From Rhizophagus irregularis (Eukaryota > Glomeromycota > Glomeromycetes > Glomerales > Glomeraceae): DNA of 64,000 nt. The DNA lies in assembly GCF_026210795.1 (NCBI RefSeq), contig NC_089443.1:744001-808000 (forward strand). The letters are read 5' to 3'. This document shows, in pieces, positions 12,808 to 24,150 of the stretch. Both the position numbers and the translations under genes were made by a program. Numbering within the stretch: position 1 is the first letter of the stretch; each line of letters starts with the position of its first letter. The notes under the pieces are model-generated. The model had not been told where the DNA came from. It did no database searches and saw only the letters and a list, made by a program, of their open reading frames with translations.

Positions 12808-14960
12808 ATGATGGCTGCATTTCATATTAGTTGTTTATTCGTAGATGATTATTCTTGCGAAAATGTTATCGAAATAAGTACTTGTGAAAATGAGCCTGTC
12901 GGTAGACTAATGGAAAGCATAAAAAAATGTGGTTTTGACAATATCAATCCTGATACTTTTAGATTTCTGAAAATCGATCTTTCTTTAGACAATTTGACTG
13001 ATAAACTAGCCTACATTGAAACCAATCCTTTTGCTAACATAAAGCTGTACTAGGAAGTGAAGAGTTAATCTCAAATATGGCTGTTGCTGAGTTCTTTCAT
13101 ATGAAACACTATATTATAATTGTACGACCTTTTTCCTGCATCACTTTTAAAAGATGTATTGATGAAAAACAGCTAATTCCAGGTGATAAAGTTATATACA
13201 AGTACAGCAATAGTAAGCCTAGAAGGTGAAATTGTAGATACATATAAAGGACTTCAAATCTAATGTGTCAAGAATAATGGAACATATGAGTTCGAGTTCA
13301 TTTTCACAATTCATCAAACTTGCAATCTCATTATCTGTCATAAAAGGCAGGAATTAGAAAAACTTTTGGATTAAATCGGGTGAATCAAAAGAAGAGTTGG
13401 TCTGTCATGATTTTGATGTCACATGCTTAATAAGAGAAATTACAGAGATTTAGAGGGTAAATAATACTTTGCAGTTTGCACTTTCTTATTTTTGACGTTC
13501 ATAATGTGAAATATTTAATATCTTTTTTAAATTTTGCAGATCCGATAAGAACATTCAAACTCGAGTCTGATAAGTTGTCAACACAACAAATAGAAGGGAG
13601 AAATGTTATTGAAGATTACTTCGAAACTTTCCATTTTGGAAACGGGAAACGGGAAACGGGAAACGGGAAAAGGGAAAAGGGAAGGGGAGAACGAAAAGGG
13701 AAAGTACATGTAAGGTGTGTTTCAATTTTTATTATTTTTGGACTAGTCTATTCACAGACTTATAAAAATTTTGTTTCAATTATATTTAAATATAGATACA
13801 CCTCTTGATAAAATGCAAAATGTTGATGGTATTGCCTATAACAGGATTCACCTTGGCACACCCAATGTTTTTGTTAATGGCAAATTTGTGATTAGCTCAG
13901 AATTTTTTTCAGTAGATGCAACTATCTTACGTGGAATCTCAGCTAATATACTTGATGAAGCAGAACAATTATATAAACTACTTATGAATAAAGAGATAAT
14001 ATTGATGATTTAAATCACAACCTGTGTATTCTATAGACCCAGCTTTGATGAAATTCATCTGTTGGGTAACAAGTTGCTTAGAATCATCACAACTTAAGAA
14101 AATATTTAATTATGAATATAGAGTATTAAGAGAGGGTATTGAGGTGGTTTAACAATGGATGGAAATGATTTATCAAATGACAGTAATACTACAAGAAGAT
14201 TTGAAAGGAATAATGATGGTGATGGTGATACTTGATAGTAATAATTGCAGTGCAGTGGTGATTATCACAGTGGTGATAATGATAGCAGGGTTGGCAGTAA
14301 CAGTAGTAATGGTGTAATTATAGAAAGGGTAATGGTGATAAAGGTAGTGATGGAGTGGATGACAATAATAAATTATCTCATTCTCTTCTGTAGCAAATGT
14401 TGAGACTGAAAGTCAAGAGAATATTCAAGTATTAGTCAACTATACGAGTTTTCATGCAAAAATTGACCAAATTAATTCAACATTTTTATTAATATTGATG
14501 ACGCTTATGGAATAAGTGAAAATGCTTAGTACAAAATGAAAACAACTTGCAAGTGAGAGGGTTATGGCTATTTCCTTGAACATCCTAAGATTGAGATTGC
14601 TCGAATTGCAAGTGATAAAAAGTAAATGTGCGCTTATTTAGGCGGACTATTTGTTTTCACAGGAGAAAAATGTTACTGTTGAACACTTAACAATCACCAA
14701 AAAATAAGGTAGTTTGGAAATTACAGCAGCATCAAAGCTTGAACTCCAATACAAACAGGTTAATAGTACTAAAACTAAAACTATAATCTGATGAATGAAA
14801 ATTGCGCATAGCAGGCACTAGTTCTACTGGATATGGATAGTCTCATGAAAAAAATTCTGATGTCCCAAATCTTGTCATCTCATATATGTGGGTAAGAAAT
14901 TGTGCAGGTTTCGCATCACAGTTATTGAGATATTATGTTTCAAGTTTACCTCATATATTC
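12808..14960 (+). pseudogene. Decayed Crinkler-type (CRN) gene with header and C-terminal domain
   Basis: An 81-aa frame at 12808-13053 resembles the Crinkler N-terminal header (ISCLFVDDY, then FRFLKIDLSLDNL). CRNs are effector-type proteins of oomycetes and some fungi, including Rhizophagus. The frame ends early, and coding continues in another frame (LGSEELISNMAVAEFFHMK) up to a motif ending IIIVRP, then decays. From 13800 to 14960 the sequence is a broken copy of the 409-aa gene at 27052-28281, with an open piece at 13771-14013 and many stops after that. The continuation is cut by the transposon at 14961-15654. The order suggests that the 409-aa domain once sat behind a CRN header. Confidence 0.65.
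13640..13702 (+). repeat. GGGAAAC tandem microsatellite
   Basis: Several consecutive GGGAAAC units pass into GGGAAAA variants inside the decayed Crinkler-type gene, between the header and the C-terminal domain. It probably expanded after the gene lost function. Confidence 0.8.
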
Positions 14961-15654
14961 AGGTGATTATAAAACATGTAGTGTATGCTTAACGTTGTAT
15001 GTATTGTATGCTTATGTATTTTTGATTGTGTCCATACATGTATGGATATTAAAATGAACGTTTGCTATGTATGGCATACTTATTTTCGCCATACATAAAG
15101 ATTAGTATTTACAAAAAAAAAAAATTATTTTTTATTATAAATAAATATTTCTTAATGTATTGCTAGAGATAATGCAAATATTTACAATATTCATAGATGA
15201 TGACTCAAGGAATTAAATTTCATTTTCAGATATAGTTTCATCATCAGATATAGTCTCAATATCTGAAAGAATAATAGAATTTACTTTAGACATAATAATA
15301 AACGTAATAGAAATATTTTAAATGAAAAGAAAGAGATTGTAGTAATAAAAACGCGATAGAAATATTTATTTTAAATTTTTTTAAATGAAAAGTAATAAAC
15401 ATGGTAGAAATATTTATTTTTAAATAAAAAGAAAAAAAAGATTATAATAATACACGTTGAATTGTTTTAGCCAGTACACAATCATAATGAAAAATGTGAA
15501 ATAGTTATATTTGGTAATAAAATACATGAAATTACCACATTTATCATACAATACATACATAATTGAAAAAGACCATACATTACATACATTAAAAAGTTTT
15601 AATAATACAATACATACAAAGCTAACCATACAATACATGTTTGCTATATACCCC
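14961..15654. mobile_element. hAT-like non-autonomous transposon (MITE), 694 bp
   Basis: The element is flanked by an exact 8-bp duplication ATATATTC (14953-14960 and 15655-15662). The intact paralogous sequence near 28055 has this site once, which confirms an insertion. The ends form imperfect inverted repeats of roughly 45 bp sharing AAACATGTA and TTGTATGTATTG. Inside are many TGTATG-type subterminal repeats and no transposase. An 8-bp duplication fits the hAT superfamily. Confidence 0.8.
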
Positions 15655-15695
15655 ATATATTCCAAACCTTCAAAATACAAGGTGAAGTGTCCCAA

Positions 15696-16370
15696 GTTGA
15701 TCATGATTTGATTGTAAATATTTCCTTAAATTTATGTCAAAATGTTTTGATACAACTGAAGCATATACTGTAATTACCGGTTTGGATTTTGAGCTAAATC
15801 AAGACAATGTAAAAAGTATGGCACATTTATTACTTATAATTGAATGATTTTTAGCCTATATAGATTTTAAACAACATTTTAAAATGTACATATCAATTGA
15901 AAATTGCTTTTTAGATTAGCTTCTATTGGCACTTTGAGATATCCTAAATTTTTAAGTACTACTTGTATTTTTTAATAGTTTCATACTAGTTTCATATCAA
16001 CCCACTCAAATAATCTCCATAGCTGTATTAATTTTAGAGTATTCACCTTAAGCTAAATTATCAATATTTTGTAAATTATTATATGGAAAACCCATTCAAT
16101 TACCAATTGACATTTCTTTATTAAATCATTCAATTATTTCAGATAAATCCAAAGATTTTGCTTTTAAATAATACTCGCTCATGATATTTATTTGCAACAT
16201 TATTCACAAAATATTCTTTCCATATTCATAAACTTTATTATAGTCATGACTACTGCTTATCATTTTTATTGCCTCATATTTTTCATCTTTTCATTATTAA
16301 GAATTATTAGAAATTCAAGCCTTTTATGCCACTTATACGATACTAACAAAATTCTTTATTTTTTATAACG
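15696..16370 (-). pseudogene. Decayed copy of the 8.9-10.5 kb kinase
   Basis: On the minus strand this matches the kinase gene at 8893-10464 from the middle of its second exon back through the intron and first exon (for example GTTGATCATGATTTGATTG at 15696 and at 9631). Frameshifts and stops are frequent. Its left edge abuts the Crinkler-type remnant at 15663-15695 directly. Confidence 0.75.
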
Positions 16371-17069
16371 TTGAATTAAATTGACATTAAATCAAACTTT
16401 TCTAATTATAATAGTTTAATGTTTATAATCAACAAATTACTAATATCTAATTGGAAATACGACACATCGCAATTGTACTATTCAATTTGGATAAGGTAAT
16501 AATTGTTTAGTAATACAACTGTAACATGCATGTAACACTGCGCTGAAGATTTATAAAAATTAAAATCAATTGTTTTAACTTTTAACCGGATGGAGTTAAA
16601 ATTTTGATGACGTAGTAAAATAATCCCTATATTGATTGATAAAAAAAAAAGATTCTTTCATTTGACTGCGCAATAATTACAAAGTTTACAAAGTTACTGG
16701 AGTACTGGGTAATAAATTTTATATGTATTTATTTATCCGTTTCTAGAGATTTTTCAGTAAAAATTAACTATTGATTATACTATAATAGGCGGATTTGAAA
16801 ATTTAAGTAATTCTGAAAGATCTATATTTTTTAAAACTTTCTTTTATTTTATTCGTATTCTCAATATTATTTTCAAATGTAATAGTAATAGTTCCGAAGC
16901 TTTTTAAAATTTAATCATTTTTTAAATCTTTTAAAATGAAAAAAAACCAAGCGAAAGAAAATAGGGTTCAACAATAAAATATACTATATGATATACTATA
17001 AAACACTTACTATTGTGTAAATGACAGGTCATTTTCAATTGATTTCTTTTATTGTTTTTTTTTAAAAAA
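16371..17069. other. Gene-free AT-rich stretch
   Basis: No coding or RNA feature is visible. The stretch is low-complexity AT sequence between the kinase relic and the second upstream repeat. Confidence 0.5.
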
Positions 17070-17930
17070 TAATTATCTCTTACACTCTTACAATTATTTT
17101 TATTAGTACTGCATTATTAAAAAAGAACTTCGAATTTTTTGATGAAAAAACCAACAATGATTTACGAGAAAAAAGTTTAAGATCAAAAATGGAAGGTGAT
17201 TTCCATTTTCAGTTTTGAAAATTTTTTTGAATTTTTCATTAAGAAAAGAGAAAAAAAATTTAGTTCAAAAATGGAAAGTAATTTCCCATAAAAGTGTTAT
17301 ACTACAATACTGTATATAAAATTATCTGCGAGTTTTATCAAAATAAAAATACTAAAAATACCGCCCAATTTTTCCAATTTTTCAATTCAAGGCATGAATG
17401 TCAAAAATTTAATGCATTTCAGGATATGATCATTAATTTGGTACAGATAATTTGTTAAAATGTTTTTAAAATAAATAAAACGACCTGATTATTGATCATG
17501 AAAACTAACTCAATTAGTAATATGTACAAAGAAAAATAAAGAAAAAAATAAACATTATAAATATTTAATTTACATATGAATTAGGATGATTTTCGAAATT
17601 TTATTTGCACCTTTAATTTTTATTACAATTAAGATAGGCCATTTGCAAGATTGGGCCTTAAAATTTTTCGAACTTAACGTTGTTTTGACACAATATTATC
17701 ATTTATTAAGTATGATCCAGTTTAAGAATAAAAAATACTAGTCCATTTTTGACAATTTTTTAAAAATATATATCGATATGATCATTTTTATGGCACAAAC
17801 GCAAACGTAAGTGACGTAAAGATATAAGCGATTAAATGTTTTTTTTCTCGGGTTTTTTCTAGTTTTAATTTTTTTCCCCTGATTTTTTTCTAAGTTTTCT
17901 GGTTAATATCTTCTAGCTTCACAACAATTG
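17070..17930 (+). repeat. Upstream repeat of the Crinkler-type gene, copy B
   Basis: Direct repeat of 12035-12800, ending just before a Crinkler header fragment. The piece AAAAATACTAGTCCATTTTT near 17731 recurs at about 26391, upstream of the intact 409-aa gene, so three loci share this leader type. Confidence 0.65.
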
Positions 17931-18040
17931 CTGCATTTCATATTAGTTGTTTATCCGTAGATGATTATTTTTGTGAAAGTGTTCTCAAAATAAGTACTTG
18001 TGAAAATGAGCCTGTCGGTAGACTAATGGAAATATCCAAT
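17925..18040 (+). pseudogene. Crinkler header fragment
   Basis: This repeats the first 110 bases of the header at 12808 (shared TGCATTTCATATTAGTTG and AATGAGCCTGTCGGTAGACT). The start codon is lost (ATG replaced by TTG). At about 18030 it runs straight into a piece of kinase gene in the opposite orientation. Confidence 0.7.
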
Positions 18041-18745
18041 GCCATTCTTCGTTAGTATACACAGAAATTATTTCCTCTATTAAATAATGGGTTAAAGATG
18101 TTGAACTCAAATATAGATCAATACTTGAATTTAAGAAATTAATTCACATGTCATTATTTAAAATATTTATTAAAAATAAAGTAAATATACATACTTTTGA
18201 TATTCGGATCAATTTTCCCTATATAGATGATATGCTTGAATTAATGTTAAAAGCCCAGCAATTCCAACACCAAAATATAGCTTATAGGATCTAATAAATA
18301 GGTTGTATTTAAATTTTAAGGTAAATTTAGTAATAAATTATCTATTTATTTTTTTTTAAAAAAAAAATTTAACCCTAACCTTTTGTTATTCCTAGAATTC
18401 TAAGTAGTGAGATAAATTAATATTATTTTATATTTATATATAAATCTGTATATGAAAAAACGATTCCTACTTCCCTGATAAACTCATCATTAAGCCTATT
18501 GAGTTATCTTTAATGCTTGAATATTCATCAACAAAACTTTTTAGTGCGACTAATTTCGTGTCAGCAAAATTCACTTTACTCACTTTAACGAAATCTTCTC
18601 TACCAATTTCAACAATTTCACTAAATCCATCATATTTAAAATAATGAATATATTTATCTTATAACTTTTTATCAATCCATTTGTCATCAAAGTCATTTTG
18701 TCACTTAAGTTATAATGCTGAGAATTTATTTAAAAAAAAAAAAAT
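18030..18745 (-). pseudogene. Decayed fragments of a TKL kinase
   Basis: On the minus strand, 18470-18745 matches the first exon of the kinase starting at 23573 (IVEIGRE, then LVALKSFVDEYSSI), with an in-frame stop and a changed glycine loop. Pieces of exon 2/3 sequence lie at about 18265-18400, and a short DIACGL-type piece lies at 18030-18055. Unrelated sequence fills 18060-18260. Confidence 0.65.
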
Positions 18746-18985
18746 TCGGCGTTTAGAAGTCAATTAACACAGGTAACACAGACGCTGATAACCTGTTCAT
18801 GAGTACAAAATTAGTAAAAACGGATTATATAATTATGCATATTGCTGCCGCCATGCTTGCATAGATCAACTGTATACTTCCTAATTTTAAGCTATTAGAA
18901 TGAATCTAAAAGAATAATCTTTAAAAATTGTTTAATGTTTGTATAAATTGAATCTTTCAAATTAATTGCACTTTTTCGAATAATG

Positions 18986-19125
18986 GTGTAGTTAGCCAAA
19001 AAATAATTAATCGCAACGTGATCTGGACCCGGCTCAGGCGTAGATCGTTGTGGAATTCCAGATGATTTCTGCGAATAAACTGATCGACAATCAGGAATAC
19101 GGCTCTGTTTTTCGGCTAACTACAC
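18986..19125. mobile_element. Possible small inverted-repeat element
   Basis: A perfect 12-bp inverted repeat (GTGTAGTTAGCC and its complement) bounds 140 bp, with further T/A-rich complementarity inside. I see no clear target duplication, so its class is open. Confidence 0.35.
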
Positions 19126-19247
19126 ATTAACAAGAGATTTTTTGTGTCCAAATTGAGAATACGGTTAGATTAAAATGTGAAATCTAATCCAAATTTTCAT
19201 CTCAAGATATGATTGTCAAAAAATCAATGCATTTCAGGATTATCAAA

Positions 19248-19410
19248 TCTATATAATTAAAAAAATTTGTTACGTTCAGATTACCTGTATAAATAAATTC
19301 TAAATTGTGCAACCTTACTTCCATTGGCCAGTTTAAAAAAGTGAAATTTATATGACGATCATATAATTCCAGCATTACAATCCTGGTGCGAAGCAACAGT
19401 AGAAACTTGA
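19248..19410 (+). repeat. Dispersed repeat beginning TCTATATAATTAAAAAAATT
   Basis: About 90 bases here are nearly identical to 55736-55825, then both diverge in an indel-rich way. The start, TC after an A, followed by an A-rich tract, looks like a Helitron 5' end, but the matching 3' end was not found. Confidence 0.4.
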
Positions 19411-19793
19411 CATCTAAAATGATAATGAGTTTTATATACTTATTATTATTTTGATAATTTATATTTAATAATTGAAGAGTTATAAATAAAAAAGATTTAT
19501 TTAAATTACAAACTAAGAATCAAAATTTGTAAAATATTTACTTCTCTAGCTTTAGTGTTTAAATAATTCTTAAAAAAGAATATAATATTTAATATTTGGA
19601 TAAAATATAAAAAAAGGAATTTATTTAAATTACAAACTAAGAATCTTGTAAAATATTTACTAGTACTCTAACCTTAGTGTTTAAATAAATCTAAAAAGAA
19701 TAAGATAAAGAACAATTTCTGTTGAATGCATAATATCAAAAATTAACTTAAAAAAAACTATTAAATCTTTTTTTAAAAAACCCAAAAAATTAG

Positions 19794-22700
19794 TTAATTT
19801 TCATCTGTTTTAATATTTAAATAAATAAATAAAATTAATTAATTTGCAAGATTAATTTTTTATATATCATGGCACATACCTAATGATTCCAAATCTTTAA
19901 TCATATAATCATTCAAATCTTCACTTACTAGCATTTCATTTGCTCTTACACTAGCTTGTGAATCTTCACTTTCAAGAATTTCATTCAACTTTTTACTAGT
20001 ATTTTCATCTAAATAAATAAATTAATTTTACATAAATAATTTGCAAGATTAATTTTTTATATATCATAGCACATACCTAATGACTTCAAATTAACCGTAC
20101 ATTCACTCAAATCTTCACTTACTAAATCTTCATTTAGCATTTCATTTTCAAGAATTTCATTCAATTCTTTACTAGTAAAATTAAGTAAGCTACTTGTATC
20201 ACATGCTTGTGGATGTGATTCATTAACAAGATTGTTATGCTGCCCAATTGGTGCATTTATAAATTCCATAATGTTGCTTTTTAATTCTTCACTAACTTCA
20301 TAAGAATAAAAAATCCATTTTTCAATAATTTTTAATACTTCTTTAGAAGATGGTCTTCTTAATGGATCTTCATTCCAACATTTTTTCATTAAATCTACAT
20401 AACATTGTGGAGTATTTTCAATAATTTCAGGACGTTCACCATCTTTACAAATACTTAAACAAAGATAAACGTCATGTGTTCTATTATTAAATGGTGGTAC
20501 TCCGGATGTAAGTTCCCACATAATCATAGAAAAACTATATATATCACTAGCTGGAGTATAAAATTTGCCTCTTAAAACTAACACCATAATAATCATATTC
20601 TATCAAAAAAGATTTTACAGGTTGGCATAATCCAAAATCACATATATAAACTTTATCTTCTTTATCCTTTTTATCTCTATGAATTAAAATATTGCCATCA
20701 TGAAAATCACAATGAATAAGATTTTGTTCATGTATCTTACTAAGTCCAGAAACATTTTGGTACAACATAAATAATTTTTGATTCCAATTATTTTCAACTA
20801 TTCTTGTTAAATCTCTTAAATTACCTTTATTTGCATAATCTATTACTACCATATATTTCAATGTATCTGGATCTTTTGTAAATCCATAAAATTCTATAAT
20901 ATCGTTTGAACTTAAAATACTTGTATGATATTCACACTATAAAAAATAATAATAATTTATTAATTTTAATTTAAAAAATTAAAATCAAAAATAGAAAATA
21001 ATATAATATCATACTTCTTTTAAAAATTCATTTAAATTTTCATTTAATTCACTGCGACATTTAAGAATTACTTCTTTATTTTCATCATTATTTAACCAAG
21101 TAGCTATATATATAATACCAAATCCTCCTTTTGAAAGATATCCAACATTTTTAAATTTGTTATAAGGAATCCATCTTAACTTTTTTTCAAGAATAAAATC
21201 ATCTATAATTGTATTTCCACTTTTCCCGAATCTATAAATATAAATAATTAAAATTATATTATAGTTCGTATAAAGTTCACATAAAGATTTAAATTAAAAA
21301 AAAATGTATTATTAATGCTTACTCTATAATTTAGATAGGCAGGGATTCAATATAATAATAAATTTAGTTTATGTATAAATAACTGAATGTATAACTTAAA
21401 ATTTACAACTTACCAACTAAAGTAAATAGTAAATCACCAGATTTTTTAAAAATTCAGTTTATTAAAATTATAAATACTGTAAATATTGTCATAAATATAT
21501 TATAATAGAAATAACTAATAACTTACAACCTAAATAATCACCAAATAAAAGAATTAATTTTAGATTACATGAGTACTATATAAATGTATAATAATAGATA
21601 ATGGAATTAAATAAATAACTTACTCTTTATATTACTTCTACTCCTTATATTATTGTTCCTTATATTATTACTTACTAAAGAATTTAGTTAGTTGTAATAA
21701 TATGTAAACTTTATAAATATTAAATAATAATATTAAATAATTTTAACTTACTCCCTATATTGGCCAAATCATTTTTTAAAATAAAGAACTTTGTTAATTT
21801 GATTATATATAAATAACAGAAATGTAGACAACATATAACTTACACCCTGTAAAATTATTTGCCATTAATTAGTTAAATGAAATATTCGTATAAAAATATT
21901 ATAGTGATAAAATTAAATATATTACTTACAATCTAATTTATTAAAAACAAAGAATATAGTTAGTTTGAATTATATATAAATATAAAATAAATATAATGGA
22001 ATTAAATAACTTACCATCAAAATATTTTTCTCCTATAAATGGTGAAGGCAGCAAAATGTATAAATATTAATGAATACATAAATATACAGTACATAAATTG
22101 GTAGATGTTTAAATGAGTTAAACATACCACGACGTGTACGTAATGTCATACTCCGAAGACCAGAACGTAATAACTCACTATCAAAATATTTTGAGACTTT
22201 TTTTATGAAACCATTAGGTTTATGTGAAGATTCTCCTATAAATGGTGAAAGTGGAGAAATAAAATGAATATAAATAGATAACATAAATATATATAGTGGA
22301 TACTAAACATAGTAGATGTTGAGAATCCTTGTTAATAAATTAAACTTACTTTTTGAATTTAGATCATCAGAAATGTTTAAGTCATCATTATAATCAATGT
22401 TTGAACTTTTTATTTCATTAATATTAGACTGTGGGGATGGTAGCAAAGAAAAATCCTCAGTTTTTAATTGACTTATAGTTTCATATACTTCTTCAATATC
22501 TGGTCTTGAATTTGGTTCGCTTTCCCAACATTTTTGATAAAGTTGTTGATACTTTAGAGGTGTATCTTCAGTTGGTTCTTCTCTATTACCATCTTTAATG
22601 TGATCTCTAAGTAAACTCCGCTCACAGTCAGAAAAAGGAGGACGCCCGCTTGAAATTTCCCATAATAAAACACCTAAACTATAAATATCAGACTTTTTAT

Positions 22701-23573
22701 TTTTCTTATATTTTAAAGACTTGAAACATTGTGGTTCAGTATATTCAATCATTCCCCTTGTATTAGCTAATGAATTAATTCTAGCTTCTGCAAACTTTTT
22801 AGACAATCCAAAGTCAGCAATTAATAATTTTCCATTATTTACTAATATATTTTTCGAGTGCTATAAAAATAATAAAATGATTAGATTGTTATCATAAACA
22901 AAAATCATGAAAAATAAAATAAATACTCACCAAATCTCTATGAATAATCTCTTTGAAATGCAAGAATTTTAACCCACAAGCAATATCCAATGCCATTTGA
23001 GTTTTATCCATCCATTCCAACGAAGTAAATTTTTTTTTCAAATAATCTCTTAAAGTTCCTTCATTAGCATACTCCAACACCAAAATATATCGCTTAGAAA
23101 CTATTAATTTATACATAAATAGCCGTATTAATTTTAAGGTAAATTAATAAATTTTTTTTTATATTTGTTGTTTTTTAAAAAAAATTTTAAAGCTAGCCTT
23201 TTGTTATTCCTAGAATACAGTTGATGTTTTGATGATATTTAACCTCACGAAGGAGTTTTAGCTAAATGGTGAAATAAATTAATTTGTTTTATTTCTACAT
23301 ATAAATTTAATGTACTGCACAACATAAATAAAGGTTTCTTACTTCCTTGACAAACTCATCATCAATTCTATTGAGCTCATCTTCTTCAATGTTTGAATAT
23401 TCATCAATAAAACTTTTTAGTGCGACTAATCCCGTATTAGCCAATTCTGCTCTTTGCACCTTACCGAAACCTCCTCTACCAATTTCAACAATTTTACTAA
23501 ATTTATTATATTTATAATAACTAATATGTTTATCTTTTATCTTTTTATCAATCCATTTTTTCACCGAAGTCAT
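19794..23573 (-). CDS. Tandem TKL kinase gene joined through microexons; second kinase frameshifted
   Basis: Exons: 23573-23343, 23261-23198, 23100-22931, 22860-22350, 22235-22128, 22032-22015, then 21932-21930, 21846-21844, 21754-21752, 21674-21624, 21529-21527, 21416-21414, 21323, then 21231-21015, 20936-20077, 20008-19880, 19804-19794. All phases match except inside 20936-20077. Kinase 1 has loop GRGGFG at 32-37, Lys 53, HRD with Asp 154 and DFG at 171, so it looks active. Kinase 2 starts near residue 395 (KSGNTIIDDFI, loop SKGGFG), has an HCD loop and DFG, then loses the segment normally carrying APE through a 20-nt deletion near 20560, which shifts the frame. The intron 23197-23101 uses a GC donor. 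A standard annotation would probably split this into two genes near 22.3 and 20.9 kb. Confidence 0.6.
21231..22350 (-). other. Chain of microexons or nested introns between two kinases
   Basis: Reading the minus strand, each 80-120 bp unit begins GTAAGT (once GTAAGC) and ends in AG. Between the AG of one unit and the donor of the next lie only 3, 3, 3, 51, 3, 3 and 1 bases. An 18-nt exon and a 108-nt exon precede them. The reading frame stays open from kinase 1 into kinase 2 across all of them, giving roughly GEKYFDDWW, a 17-residue Asn/Arg/Ser-rich piece, then SFE and the second kinase. I checked every site on the printed strand. Confidence 0.65.
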
Positions 23574-23779
23574 TTTGTCGTTTTAAGTGTATATTATACT
23601 AAACTATTTTAAAAAAAATTCGGCGTTTTTAAAGTCAACACAGCAGGTAACACAGCAGATAAACCTGTTAATGAGTCCAAAATTAGCAAGATTTATACAG
23701 CTATGCCGTCATGCTTACAACTGCATACTACATATGTCGATCATTCGCAATTTCTTTAATGAACTTGAAATGCTGGTAA

Positions 23780-24150
23780 TCCAAATCGACGCAAAAACTC
23801 ATCTCTTGTTAGTATAGATGAAACTAACCTTAAGGTTACTTTTTAGAAAAGGAAATCACCATTTTTTTAATTTATCCTTTTTAAAAGAAAACTCAAAAAA
23901 TCAAAATTTTTCAAAATTAAAATTGGAAGTCGTTTCCTATATTTGAATTATCATTGTCTCTTTTTGTTCGTCTCAGTTTTTATAAAAAAAAAAAAAATTC
24001 AAATAAAAATGGACATTTTTTGATTTATCTTTTTCTCTTTTTATAAAAAAAAATTAACTTGAAAAATTAACATCAGATATCTTTATTCTTTCGTACAAAA
24101 GAAAATTCCCAATGTTACATTTTTAATTAATTAAAGTTACATTAAAATGA
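23780..24150. repeat. Dispersed repeat shared with 45350-45620
   Basis: Both copies carry GACGCAAAAACTCA, TTAGTATAGATGAAACT and the AGAAAAGGAAA block in the same order and direction. A piece of the family is also visible, inverted, near 19140-19190. There is no coding capacity. Confidence 0.55.

Noticed and set aside
13640-13702. GGGAAAC array as a telomere or CRISPR-like repeat
   Set aside because: Units are contiguous without spacers, degrade quickly and lie inside a dead gene; a microsatellite explains them.
15420-15711. Two overlapping open frames with hydrophobic stretches
   Set aside because: They lie inside the hAT-like element at 14961-15654 and on opposite strands of its TGTATG repeats, so coding is unlikely.
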